Below, piece by piece: positions 47,217-55,880 of a stretch of DNA of 64,000 nt (within the stretch, counting starts at the first letter, position 1; each line of letters starts with the position of its first letter). The notes under the pieces were generated by a model that did no database searches, was not told the DNA's origin, and worked only from the letters and a program-made list of their open reading frames with translations. The stretch is taken from contig NZ_LZTB01000097.1 in the NCBI RefSeq assembly GCF_001665685.1, forward strand, positions 32,251-96,250, given 5' to 3'. The DNA is from Mycobacterium sp. 852013-50091_SCH5140682 (GTDB taxonomy: Bacteria; Actinomycetota; Actinomycetes; Mycobacteriales; Mycobacteriaceae). The position numbers and the translations under genes are program-made.

Positions 47217-47930
47217 TCAGCCTTCCAGCGGCAGCATCATGAGCTCGTCGAGCGCATGCCCGAAGAGGGTGATGTCGAAATCGGGCTCGAAGTACGTGAC
47301 GGCGAAACCTTGTGGATGATCGGGAGATACCAGCAGATCCGAGTAGGACTCGCGTCCTCCGACCCGCAGCATCCGTAGCGGGTGGACGCTGTCGGGCTCC
47401 AGATCGGCCGGGGGCGCCGACAACGGCTCGGGCCAGCCCACGTAGGCCGCATAGGTCTGCATCCGTGCGGGCGCGATGAGCCCGCACGACTCCCCGTCCC
47501 ATGTGGTGAATCCGGCGTGCACCGTGCGCAGGAAGGTGTCGGCCTGCGGCGGGAGTGCTTCGAAGAACGTCGGATCGGTGGCGCCGAACGTGGCCGGATC
47601 CTCGCCGAGCCACACGGCGTGCTGTCCCTCGTCGTCGATCAGGACGTAGTCCAACGTGGGCGCGGGCAACCAGGAATGCTGCACGACGCGCACGTCGACC
47701 AAGCGCTCACGCAGGGCCTGCGCGAAGCGGGGGATCATCGCCAGAAAGTTGTTGTTCCACAACGCCATCGCGGCGGAGCGGCGCTCATCGGGATGGGGTG
47801 ATGCGGCTGTCGGCCACCACGCATCGGGAATGCGGTGACGTGTGTCTTCGCCGGGCTCAAGGATGGCGAACTGATTGGGTGCCCAGTCGGCGAACGCCTG
47901 CGTCAGCGCCGCTGTGTCGATACCCGCCAC
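47217..47930 (-). CDS. Unknown protein, possible immunity partner
   Basis: 237 residues (MAGIDTAALTQAFADWAPNQFAILEPGEDTRHRIPDAWWP). No transmembrane segment or signal peptide; acidic, aromatic-rich, with FFEALPPQADTFLRTVHAGFTTWDGESCGLI and ending TLFGHALDELMMLPLEG. The overall texture recalls SMI1/KNR4 (SUKH)-type proteins, many of which are immunity proteins, but I cannot name the family firmly. GTG start with GAAAGG, 15 bases after the upstream gene: a two-gene operon whose partner looks like a small nuclease. Confidence 0.6.
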   Translation of the reverse strand: MAGIDTAALTQAFADWAPNQFAILEPGEDTRHRIPDAWWPTAASPHPDERRSAAMALWNNNFLAMIPRFAQALRERLVDVRVVQHSWLPAPTLDYVLIDDEGQHAVWLGEDPATFGATDPTFFEALPPQADTFLRTVHAGFTTWDGESCGLIAPARMQTYAAYVGWPEPLSAPPADLEPDSVHPLRMLRVGGRESYSDLLVSPDHPQGFAVTYFEPDFDITLFGHALDELMMLPLEG

Positions 47931-47945
47931 GGAGTCAGCCTTTCG

Positions 47946-48428
47946 TCAGTGGACAGCGCTGTCCGCGAGCGCATGGATGATTTCGGTCAGCTCGCTGCGC
48001 TTGCGATGCTGCAAGGCGATCTGCTGCTGTTTCCACGTTTCGTCTACCCCGACCATGTCCTCGGCATGGCGTGCACCCTTGTTGAACCGGCTGACCCGGG
48101 TGGGCAACCACTGCAGGTTCAGTGCACCGTGGATGACTTCCCACATGTGCTCGGGAGACAACTCCAGAAAGCGTGGCAGATAGAGCAATTCCACTTTGGG
48201 CACGATGTGGTTGACCGACACGTCAGGCGACCCGTCGACCTTTGCGCCGATCGGCTGCCACGGTTGGGACGGGTGAATGTCGCCGACCTCGGGCCGGGGT
48301 TCGCCCTGCAGAGCGACGTTCGGATACTTCGCCATCGGGCAGGGCAGTTTGCGGATGGCATCCCACAGCGGCCGCATCGGGCTGTCTGCGGGCACGTAGA
48401 TCTGCCCCGCGCCCAAGTCGTCAGTCAC
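47946..48428 (-). CDS. Small HNH/AHH-like protein, possible nuclease toxin
   Basis: 160 residues. The segment 72-120 (VNHIVPKVELLYLPRFLEL, then NLQWLPTRVSRFNKGAR) fits a beta-beta-alpha metal nuclease: His74 in NHIVPK, Asn104 in LNLQWLP, Asn116-Lys117 in RFNKG. Such motifs are common in polymorphic toxins. The protein lacks an export or targeting domain, so it is either a free nuclease, a cassette remnant or an unrelated fold. The GTG start is close behind a -10-like TAGGCT on the minus strand, suggesting a leaderless message. It is first in an operon with the 237-residue protein. Confidence 0.55.
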   Translation of the reverse strand: MTDDLGAGQIYVPADSPMRPLWDAIRKLPCPMAKYPNVALQGEPRPEVGDIHPSQPWQPIGAKVDGSPDVSVNHIVPKVELLYLPRFLELSPEHMWEVIHGALNLQWLPTRVSRFNKGARHAEDMVGVDETWKQQQIALQHRKRSELTEIIHALADSAVH

Positions 48429-48568
48429 CCTTCGAGCCTAAACGCGGACACTCGGCGTCGGACGCACCAAATCGCGCGCATGAGCCGCCCACCGGCTACA
48501 GCGGTTGCGGGACGATCCACCGCAAACCCTTGGAGGCTGGTGCCGGTGAGCGGCTGGTTGTTGCGAAC

Positions 48569-49015
48569 TCAGGCAGACGTCGTCGGCTGCTGTGCTGCGG
48601 CCGGCACGAGACCGAGTTGCTGAAGCATGCCCAAGGTGTCCCAGGTGGCCCAGCTTTCGGCGATCTTGCCGTCGGCCATCCGATCTGTGACGGTCAGCAT
48701 GATTCTGGCGTGGCGACCGGTCGGGGCCTGGCCCATGAGTCCGCCGGTGTCGTCGCCTTGTGCTTCGAGCATCGTGCAGACGAAGTCGCCTTCGGCCACC
48801 TGGTGTCTGATGTCAAATCGTATGTTGGAGAACGTCTGCCGATACATGTCCATGAGGCTTCTCATGTGCTGGGGGCCACGTTGGTCTCCGAACGGGTCTT
48901 GCGTGTCGTGGTAGGCAGCGCCCTCAGCGACAAGGTCGTCGAGCTCGGCCAGATCGCCTGATGCGAATACCTCCCAGATCCTCCGGGAAACAGCTTTGTT
49001 TTGATCTTCGGCCAT
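48569..49015 (-). CDS. SnoaL-like ester cyclase-family protein
   Basis: 148 residues of the SnoaL/NTF2-like cone fold (MAEDQNKAVSRRIWEVFASGDLAELDDLVAEGAAYHDTQDPFGDQRG, then MRSLMDMYRQTFSNIRFDI and DRMADGKIAESWATWDTLGMLQQLGL). These domains occur in polyketide cyclases, limonene epoxide hydrolase relatives and many unknown enzymes. The ATG follows GAAAGGG. It stands alone between the unfamiliar pair and the echA7 operon. Substrate unknown. Confidence 0.87.
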   Translation of the reverse strand: MAEDQNKAVSRRIWEVFASGDLAELDDLVAEGAAYHDTQDPFGDQRGPQHMRSLMDMYRQTFSNIRFDIRHQVAEGDFVCTMLEAQGDDTGGLMGQAPTGRHARIMLTVTDRMADGKIAESWATWDTLGMLQQLGLVPAAAQQPTTSA

Positions 49016-49150
49016 GATTGCGGCCCTTTCGGTGAATACCGCACGGCAGAGAATGTCCGCACGAAAACGGTATTCCTGTGAGAGCGCTTGTGACACCCGC
49101 GGGCGATCAGATGCTGCCACAGGCAACAATCCTCAGATTGCTGACCTGCG

Positions 49151-49918
49151 TCAACCCACCCAACTCGGCGGACGTTTTTGCAGAAAAGCCAGCATTCCCT
49201 CGCGAGCTTCGTCGGAGACGAACAGCTCGGCGGACATCCGCGTCAATTCCTCGGCACGCTCATCGAACGACCGCAGTATTGTCGCGGTGGTCAACGCTTT
49301 CGACGCGGCGAGGCCCTGCGGTGAGCCCTTCGCGATCTCGGCGGCAAGGCCGGCGACGCTGCTTTCGACGTCATCGGCGGCCATGGTGATCAGCCCGATC
49401 GCGGCGGCCTCGGCCGCGCCGAACTTTTCGCCCGTGACGAAGTAGCGGCCCGCGGAGCGTGGCGTCATTTTCGGCAGCAGGGTCAGCGAGATGATCGACG
49501 GCGCCACGCCGATCCGGGCTTCGGTCAGGGCGAAGGTGCTGTTCTGGCCTGCCACCACGAGGTCGCACGCGCCGACCAGGCCAAGGCCGCCGGCCCGGAC
49601 ATGACCGTCGATCGCCCCGATGACCGGCATCGGCAGCTCGAGGATGGCGCGCAGGGTCTTGGTCATCTCACGGGCGCGGTCGACGGCGATGTCACCCGGC
49701 TCACGGCCCGCCGCTTCGCTGAGATCGGCTCCCGCACAGAACGTTCCACCGGTATGGCCGAGCACCACCACACGCACCGCCGGGTCGGCGGCCGCCCGGT
49801 CCAGGCCCTGATGCAGTTGGTCGACCAGGGCCGTGGACAGCGCGTTGCGGTTGTGCGGTGAGTCCAGGGTCAGCCGCGCGACGGCACCCTCGACGCGATA
49901 GCGAACGAGTTCGCTCAT
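49151..49918 (-). CDS. echA7: Enoyl-CoA hydratase-family protein EchA7 (AtuE/LiuC-like)
   Basis: 255-residue crotonase, last gene of the operon (Rv0971c counterpart). GTFCAGADLSEA forms the oxyanion hole. The segment GHVRAGGLGLVGACDLVVA has Gly where typical hydratases have the first catalytic Glu, while FALTEARIGVAPS keeps the second. RAGGLGL is characteristic of methylglutaconyl- and isohexenylglutaconyl-CoA hydratases (LiuC, AtuE), which fits the carboxylase upstream. Its ATG overlaps the fadE12 stop (ATGA). Confidence 0.9.
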   Translation of the reverse strand: MSELVRYRVEGAVARLTLDSPHNRNALSTALVDQLHQGLDRAAADPAVRVVVLGHTGGTFCAGADLSEAAGREPGDIAVDRAREMTKTLRAILELPMPVIGAIDGHVRAGGLGLVGACDLVVAGQNSTFALTEARIGVAPSIISLTLLPKMTPRSAGRYFVTGEKFGAAEAAAIGLITMAADDVESSVAGLAAEIAKGSPQGLAASKALTTATILRSFDERAEELTRMSAELFVSDEAREGMLAFLQKRPPSWVG

Positions 49919-51075
49919 CAGTACGACCGAGGGAGACCGAGCGAGGTCTGCGCCACGAAGTTGAGGATCATCTCGCGGCTGACCGGGGCGATGCGGGCCA
50001 GCTTCGACGCGGTGACCGCCGCGGCGATGCCGTACTCCTTGGTCAACCCGTTGCCGCCGAGCGACTGCACGGCCTGATCGACGGCGCGCACCGACGCCTC
50101 ACCGGCGGCGTACTTGGCCATGTTGGCGGCCTCGGCAGCGCCGAAATCGTCGCCGCTGTCATACAGCGTCGCGGCCTTCTGCATCATCAGCTTGGCCAGC
50201 TCGATCTCGATGTGGTTCTGCGCCAACGGATGTGACAGACCCTGGTGCGAGCCGATCGGAACCTTCCAGACCTGGCGCGTCTTGACGTAGTCGACGGCCT
50301 TCTTGATGGCGAACCGGCCCATGCCCACCGCGCTCGCGGCGCCCATGATCCGCTCCGGATTCAGCCCGGCGAACAACTGCGCGATGGCCGCGTCCTCCGA
50401 ACCGACCAGAGCGTCGGACGGCAGTCGCACATCGTCGAGGAACACCTGGAACTGGCTTTCCGGGCTGGTGATCTCCATCTCGATCTTGGTCCAGTGCAGG
50501 CCGGGTGTGTCGGTGGGCAGCACGAACAAGGCCGGCTTGAGGTTGCCCGTCTTGTGATCCTCGGTGCGGCCGACGACGAGAACGGCCTGCGCCTGGTCGA
50601 TGCCGGAGATAAAGGTCTTCTGGCCCTTGAGGATCCAGTCGCTGCCGTCGCGGCGGGCCGTGGTGGTGATGCGGTGGCTGTTGGACCCGGCATCGGGCTC
50701 GGTGATGGCGAAGGCCATCGTGATCGAACCGTCGGCGATGCCGGGGATCCAGCGCTTCTTCTGCTCTTCGGTGCCGAACTTCGAGATGATGGTTCCGTTG
50801 ATGGCGGGGGAGACCACCATCATCAGCAGCGCCGACCCAGCTGCCGACATCTCTTCCATCACCATGCTGAGCTCGTACATGCCCGCGCCGCCGCCACCGT
50901 ACTCCTCGGGCAGGTTCACCCCGATGAAGCCCAGTTTGCCTGCCTCGTTCCACAGTTCGGTGGTGTGCTGGCCCGACCGGGCTTTCTCCAGGTAATAGTC
51001 CTGCCCGTAGTTGGCGGCCATCGCGGCCACCGCCTGGCGCAGCGCCTGCTGTTCTTCGGTTTCGATGAAGCTCAC
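49918..51075 (-). CDS. fadE12: Acyl-CoA dehydrogenase FadE12
   Basis: 385 residues (MSFIETEEQQALRQAVAAMAANYGQDYYLEKARSGQHTTELWNEAGKLGFIGVNLPEEYGG), counterpart of Rv0972c. FAD-binding ITEPDAGSNSHRI and the C-terminal LGGNGLTKEYGIAAAVTASKLARIAPVSREMI are present. The end lacks the YEGT Glu of MCAD, as in isovaleryl-type enzymes, where the base lies elsewhere. The GTG start overlaps the accA2 stop (GTGA), so expression is coupled. Confidence 0.93.
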   Translation of the reverse strand: MSFIETEEQQALRQAVAAMAANYGQDYYLEKARSGQHTTELWNEAGKLGFIGVNLPEEYGGGGAGMYELSMVMEEMSAAGSALLMMVVSPAINGTIISKFGTEEQKKRWIPGIADGSITMAFAITEPDAGSNSHRITTTARRDGSDWILKGQKTFISGIDQAQAVLVVGRTEDHKTGNLKPALFVLPTDTPGLHWTKIEMEITSPESQFQVFLDDVRLPSDALVGSEDAAIAQLFAGLNPERIMGAASAVGMGRFAIKKAVDYVKTRQVWKVPIGSHQGLSHPLAQNHIEIELAKLMMQKAATLYDSGDDFGAAEAANMAKYAAGEASVRAVDQAVQSLGGNGLTKEYGIAAAVTASKLARIAPVSREMILNFVAQTSLGLPRSY

Positions 51076-53048
51076 TGCTGTTCTCCTTCTTGAGATTCCA
51101 CCCGGGCAAGGACAGCGCCGACCTCGACCTGTTGGCCCGCGGCGACATTGAGTTCGGCCAGCACCCCGTCGTCGGGCGCGGCGATGGTGTGCTCCATCTT
51201 CATCGCTTCGAGCCAGATCAACGGTTGGCCGGCGGTGACGGTGTCCCCGACCGATGCGCCGACCCGCAGCACCGAGCCGGGCATCGGCGCCAGCAGCGAA
51301 CCGTGTGCGACGGCGTCGTCCGGATCGGGGAAGCGTGGTTGGGCGGCCAGGTGCACCGGACCGAGCGGGGAGTCGACGTAAACGTCCGGGGCATCGGGCT
51401 TCCCGTAGCGGGCGATGTCGAACGGCCGCTCGACACCGTCAACCGAGAGCACCACGCGGTCGGGTGTCGCGTAGACGAGGGTGATGCCGGGGTTGTCCGG
51501 CAAATCCACGCCCGTGCGGGTGAACCGGTACCGCACGGTGTGCTCGGTCTCGGCCTGCCGGTAGGTCCGCGTCTGGTAGCCCGAGGCCAGGTTGCGCCAC
51601 CCGCTCGGGGCCGCGGCGAAAACCGTTGCACTGCCGCGGCTGTTGGCGGCATCGGCGAGCGCTGCGGCGACGGAACTCAGCGTCACCGACTCCGGCGCGG
51701 TCAGTGGGGCCGCCAGCTTGTCGAGACCGTGGGTGTCGAAGAACGCCGTGTCGGTGGCGCCGTCGAGGAAACCCTGGTGGCGCAACACGTTGACCAAAAG
51801 GTCCCGGTTGGTGCGGACACCGTGAATTTGGGTGCGGGCCAACGCATCCGCGAGCATTCCCGCGGCCTGCCGACGCGTTGGTGCATAGGAGATGACCTTT
51901 GCCAGCATGGGGTCGTAGAAGATCGACACCACCGAGCCGTCCTCGATGCCCGCGTCGACCCGCAGACCGGCGCGGCTCAGCTCGTCGAACTCGACCGGCG
52001 CGCCGGGCACGGCGAACCGGTGCACGGTGCCAGCCTGCGGCTGCCAACCCTTGGCAGGATCTTCGGCGTAGAGCCGGGCTTCGATCGACGAGCCCCACGC
52101 CGGTGGCGGCTCGGGATCCAGCCTGCCGCCGTCGGCGACCACGATCTGCAGTTCGACCAGGTCCAAGCCCGTGGTGGCCTCGGTGACAGGGTGCTCGACC
52201 TGTAGGCGGGTGTTCATCTCCAGGAAGAAGAAGTCGCCGTCGTCGGAGGCCATGAACTCGACGGTGCCTGCGCCGGTGTAGCCGATGGCCTCAGCTGCCA
52301 GCCGGGCCGCCTCGAACAGCTTGCCCCGCATACCCGGCGTGCGTTCGACGAGCGGCGACGGCGCCTCTTCGATGATCTTCTGGTGGCGGCGCTGGATGGA
52401 GCATTCACGCTCGCCTACCGCCCACACGGTGCCGTGGGCATCGGCCATGACCTGCACCTCGACGTGATGGCCCGCGGCCAGGTAACGCTCGCAGAACACC
52501 GTGGGGTCACCGAACGCCGACTGCGCCTCTCGTTGCGCCGCAGCGACTTCGGTCGGCAGCGAGGCGATGTCGCGCACCACTCGCATGCCGCGCCCACCAC
52601 CACCTGCTGAGGCCTTCACAAGCACCGGAAGTTGTTCGGCGGTCACGGTTTCCGGATCGAGCTCGGCGAGCACCGGCACGCCGGCCGCGGCCATCATCTT
52701 CTTGGCTTCGATCTTGGAGCCCATGGCCTGCACGGCGGGCACCGGTGGTCCGATCCAGGTGAGCCCGGCGTCGATCACCGCTGCGGCGAAATCGGCGTTC
52801 TCCGATAGGAATCCGTAGCCGGGATGGACAGCGTCGGCGCCTGCGGCGCGGGCCGCGGCGATGATCTGCGCGGCGTCGAGGTAGGCGGTGTTGCCGGTGA
52901 GACGCACCCGCGCATCGGCCTCGGCGACGTGTGGCGACCCGGCGTCGGGGTCGGTGTACACCGCGACGGTGCCGATACCGAGCCGACGGCACGTCGCGAA
53001 CACGCGCCGGGCGATCTCCCCGCGGTTGGCAACCAGAACTGTTTTCAT
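51072..53048 (-). CDS. accA2: Acyl-CoA carboxylase alpha subunit (biotin carboxylase/BCCP)
   Basis: 658 residues. Biotin carboxylase occupies about 1-450 (MKTVLVANRGEIARRVFATC, HPGYGFLSENADFA, ATP-grasp KASAGGGGRGMRVV, EMNTRLQVEHPVTE). A linker and the C-terminal biotinyl domain follow with EAMKMEHTIAAP. With AccD2 it makes a biotin-dependent acyl-CoA carboxylase. GGAGGAG precedes the ATG at 53048; a longer frame upstream has no support. Substrate of AccA2-AccD2 is unsettled; methylcrotonyl- or geranyl-CoA fits the operon. Confidence 0.95.
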   Translation of the reverse strand: MKTVLVANRGEIARRVFATCRRLGIGTVAVYTDPDAGSPHVAEADARVRLTGNTAYLDAAQIIAAARAAGADAVHPGYGFLSENADFAAAVIDAGLTWIGPPVPAVQAMGSKIEAKKMMAAAGVPVLAELDPETVTAEQLPVLVKASAGGGGRGMRVVRDIASLPTEVAAAQREAQSAFGDPTVFCERYLAAGHHVEVQVMADAHGTVWAVGERECSIQRRHQKIIEEAPSPLVERTPGMRGKLFEAARLAAEAIGYTGAGTVEFMASDDGDFFFLEMNTRLQVEHPVTEATTGLDLVELQIVVADGGRLDPEPPPAWGSSIEARLYAEDPAKGWQPQAGTVHRFAVPGAPVEFDELSRAGLRVDAGIEDGSVVSIFYDPMLAKVISYAPTRRQAAGMLADALARTQIHGVRTNRDLLVNVLRHQGFLDGATDTAFFDTHGLDKLAAPLTAPESVTLSSVAAALADAANSRGSATVFAAAPSGWRNLASGYQTRTYRQAETEHTVRYRFTRTGVDLPDNPGITLVYATPDRVVLSVDGVERPFDIARYGKPDAPDVYVDSPLGPVHLAAQPRFPDPDDAVAHGSLLAPMPGSVLRVGASVGDTVTAGQPLIWLEAMKMEHTIAAPDDGVLAELNVAAGQQVEVGAVLARVESQEGEQQ

Positions 53049-53139
53049 ATCGCTCCTCCGCCGAGACGACGGTTTTTGGCGGGATTTGGTCCGAATAGCA
53101 GGAAAATGCGTAGTCTCGGCGCAGACATGTCGAGGCCTC

Positions 53140-54735
53140 TCACATCCGGAAGACGCCGAAGTTCGACGTCCCCTCGATCGGGCCATTGGCGATGGCGGAC
53201 AGGCACATTCCCAGGACGGTGCGGGTGTCGCGGGGGTCGATGACGCCGTCGTCGTACAACCTGCCGGACAGGAACATCGGCAGCGACTCGGCCTCGATCT
53301 GCGACTCGACCGCAGCCCGCAGCGCAGCATCAGCGGCCTCGTCGACCTCTTGCCCGCGGGCCGCGGCGGCCGCGCGGCTGACGATCGAGAGCACCCCGGC
53401 GAGCTGCGTCCCACCCATCACGGCGGATTTCGCGCTGGGCCAGGCGAACAGGAACCGCGGATCGTAGGCCCGCCCGCACATGCCGTAGTGGCCCGCGCCG
53501 TACGACGCCCCGATCAGTAGCGAGATGTGCGGCACCGTCGAATTGGACACGGCGTTGATCATCATCGAACCGTGCTTGATCATGCCGCCCTCTTCGTACT
53601 GCTTACCCACCATGTAGCCGGTGGTGTTGTGCAGGAACAGAAGTGGGGTGTCGGCCCGGTTGGCCAGCTGGATGAACTGGGTGGCCTTCTGCGATTCCTC
53701 GGAGAACAGCACGCCGCGGGCATTGGCCAGGATGCCGACCGGGTAGCCGTACAGCGTCGCCCAGCCCGTCACCAGCGACGAGCCGTAGAGCGGCTTGAAC
53801 TCGTCGAAATCCGAGCCGTCGACGATGCGGGCGATGACCTCACGCGGATCGAACGGGATGCGCAGATCGGCAGGCACGATGCCGACGAGTTCTTCGGGGT
53901 CGAACAGCGGCTCGACCACCGGCGCCGGTGTGGGGCCCTGTTTGCGCCAGTTCAGCCGGGCCACGATGCGTCGGCCGATCCGGATCGCGTCGAGCTCGTC
54001 GGCGGCCAGGTAGTCGCCGAGACCCGATGTGCGGGCGTGCATCTCGGCGCCACCCAGGGACTCGTCGTCGGACTCCTCACCGGTGGCCATCTTCACCAGC
54101 GGTGGTCCGGCCAGGAACACTTTGGAGCGTTCCTTGATCATCACCACGTGATCGGACATGCCGGGGATGTAGGCGCCGCCTGCCGTTGAGTTGCCGAACA
54201 CCAGCGCGATGGTCGGGATGCCCGCGGCGGAAAGCCGGGTCAGGTCCCGGAACATCTGCCCACCCGGGATGAAGATCTCCTTCTGGGTGGGCAGATCAGC
54301 ACCGCCGGACTCCACCAGGGAGATCACGGGAAGTCGGTTCTCCAGCGCGATCTGGTTGGCGCGCAACACCTTCTTGAGCGTCCAGGGGTTGCTGGTGCCG
54401 CCCTTGACGGTCGGGTCGTTGGCGACGATGAGGCATTCGACGCCCTCGACGGCGCCGATGCCCGCGACGACGCTGGCGCCCACGGCGAAATCGCTGCCCC
54501 ACGCCGCGAGCGGGCTCAGCTCCAAGAAGGGGGCGTCGGGGTCCAGAAGCAGCTCGACGCGTTCGCGCGCGGTGAGCTTGCCGCGCGAGTGGTGGCGGTC
54601 GACGTACTTCGGTCCGCCGCCTGCCAAGGCCTTCGCGTGTTCGGCGTCGAGTTCGGCGAGCTTGGTGGTCATCACCTCAGCGGCTTCGAGGAACCCGGGA
54701 GAGCTCGGATCGATGGTCGACTTGAGCGCTGTCAT
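53140..54735 (-). CDS. accD2: Acyl-CoA carboxylase beta subunit (carboxyltransferase)
   Basis: 531-residue carboxyltransferase (N-half EVMTTKLAELDAEHAKALAGG, RHHSRGKLTARERVELLLDP; VANDPTVKGGT; C-half GIVPADLRIPFDPREVIARIVDGSDFDEFKPLYG). FLHNTTGYMVGKQYEEGGMIKHG is the signature of methylcrotonyl/geranyl-CoA carboxylase beta subunits rather than propionyl-CoA types. The ATG overlaps the fadE13 stop by 4 bases. A 91-base gap separates it from accA2. Confidence 0.95.
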   Translation of the reverse strand: MTALKSTIDPSSPGFLEAAEVMTTKLAELDAEHAKALAGGGPKYVDRHHSRGKLTARERVELLLDPDAPFLELSPLAAWGSDFAVGASVVAGIGAVEGVECLIVANDPTVKGGTSNPWTLKKVLRANQIALENRLPVISLVESGGADLPTQKEIFIPGGQMFRDLTRLSAAGIPTIALVFGNSTAGGAYIPGMSDHVVMIKERSKVFLAGPPLVKMATGEESDDESLGGAEMHARTSGLGDYLAADELDAIRIGRRIVARLNWRKQGPTPAPVVEPLFDPEELVGIVPADLRIPFDPREVIARIVDGSDFDEFKPLYGSSLVTGWATLYGYPVGILANARGVLFSEESQKATQFIQLANRADTPLLFLHNTTGYMVGKQYEEGGMIKHGSMMINAVSNSTVPHISLLIGASYGAGHYGMCGRAYDPRFLFAWPSAKSAVMGGTQLAGVLSIVSRAAAAARGQEVDEAADAALRAAVESQIEAESLPMFLSGRLYDDGVIDPRDTRTVLGMCLSAIANGPIEGTSNFGVFRM

Positions 54736-55880
54736 GACTGGAATCCCAACGTCTTCGCGGCCAGTGAGGTCAGAATTTCGGTGGTTCCGCCGCCGATGCC
54801 GAGGATGCGCATGTCACGATACTGCCGCTCCACCTCGGACTCGGCCATGTAGCCCATGCCGCCGAACAGCTGCACGGCCTGATTGGCCACCCATTCGCCC
54901 GCCTCGACCGCGGTGTTCTTCGCGAAGCACACCTCGGTGATCAGATTCGCCTCACCGGCGAGCTGTCGCTCGACGACATTGCGGGTATACACGCGGGCCA
55001 CGTCGATCCGCCGGGCCATCTCGGCGAGCGTGTTCTGCACGGATTGCCGGGAAATCAGTGGCTTGCCGAAGGTTTCGCGGTTGCGGCACCAGTCGACGGT
55101 CAGGTCCAGGCAACGCTGCGCGCTGGCATATGCCTGCGCGGCGAGGCCGACCCGTTCGGAGACGAACGCCGCGGCGATCTGCAGGAAGCCGGAGTTCTCG
55201 GCACCCACCAGATTGGCCACCGGAACCCGCACGTCGGTGTAGGACAGTTCGGCGGTATCGCTTGAGCGCCAACCCATCTTGTCGAGCTTGCGGCTGACCT
55301 CGAATCCGGGTGTGCCCTTGTCGACGACGATCAGCGAGACGCCGCCTGCGCCAGGCCCTCCGGTGCGTGCCGCGGTCACCACGTAGTCGGCCCGTACGCC
55401 GGAGGTGATGTAGGTCTTGGCGCCGTTGAGGACGTAGTCGTCACCGTCTTTCACCGCCCGCGTGGTCAGGTGCCCGACGTCGGAACCGCCACCGGGTTCG
55501 GTGATGGCCAGCGATCCGATGAGATCGCCACGCAGCGTCGGCTTGACGTACGTCTCGATCAGCCGCTGGTCGCCCGAGGCGATCATGTGCGGCACCGCGA
55601 TCCCGCAGGTGAACAGCGATGCGAACACGCCGCCGGGCGCGCCCGCGTAATGCATCTCCTCGCAGATGATCACCGCGTCCGCGCCGTCGCCGCCACCGCC
55701 GCCGACAGATTCGGGAAAGTTGGCGCCGAGCAGTCCGGCTTCGCCTGCCTTGCGGTGCAATTCGCGGGGGAGCTCGCCGATGCGCTCCCATTCCGCGACG
55801 TTGGGCAGCACCTCGCGCTCGGCGAAGCTGCGCACGGTCTTGCGCAGCGCCTCGCGCTCGGGGGTGTTCCAGATGCTCAC
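54732..55880 (-). CDS. fadE13: Acyl-CoA dehydrogenase FadE13
   Basis: 382 residues starting GTG (MSIWNTPEREALRKTVRSFAEREVLPNVAEWERIGELPRELHRKAGEAGLLGANFPESVGG). LAITEPGGGSDVGHLTTRA binds FAD, and the C-terminal QLFGGMGYMAESEVERQYRDMRILGIGGGTTEIL has Gly where MCAD has its Glu, as in isovaleryl/citronellyl-CoA dehydrogenases. The start overlaps the stop of the atuA-like gene (GTGA). A much longer upstream frame lies wholly inside that gene and is rejected. Confidence 0.94.
   Translation of the reverse strand: MSIWNTPEREALRKTVRSFAEREVLPNVAEWERIGELPRELHRKAGEAGLLGANFPESVGGGGGDGADAVIICEEMHYAGAPGGVFASLFTCGIAVPHMIASGDQRLIETYVKPTLRGDLIGSLAITEPGGGSDVGHLTTRAVKDGDDYVLNGAKTYITSGVRADYVVTAARTGGPGAGGVSLIVVDKGTPGFEVSRKLDKMGWRSSDTAELSYTDVRVPVANLVGAENSGFLQIAAAFVSERVGLAAQAYASAQRCLDLTVDWCRNRETFGKPLISRQSVQNTLAEMARRIDVARVYTRNVVERQLAGEANLITEVCFAKNTAVEAGEWVANQAVQLFGGMGYMAESEVERQYRDMRILGIGGGTTEILTSLAAKTLGFQS

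Noticed and set aside
51072..53414. Longer accA2 start at 53414
   Set aside because: The added 122 codons are antisense-free noise over accD2's end; MKTVLVANRGEIA at 53048 is the universal biotin carboxylase start and has GGAGGAG.
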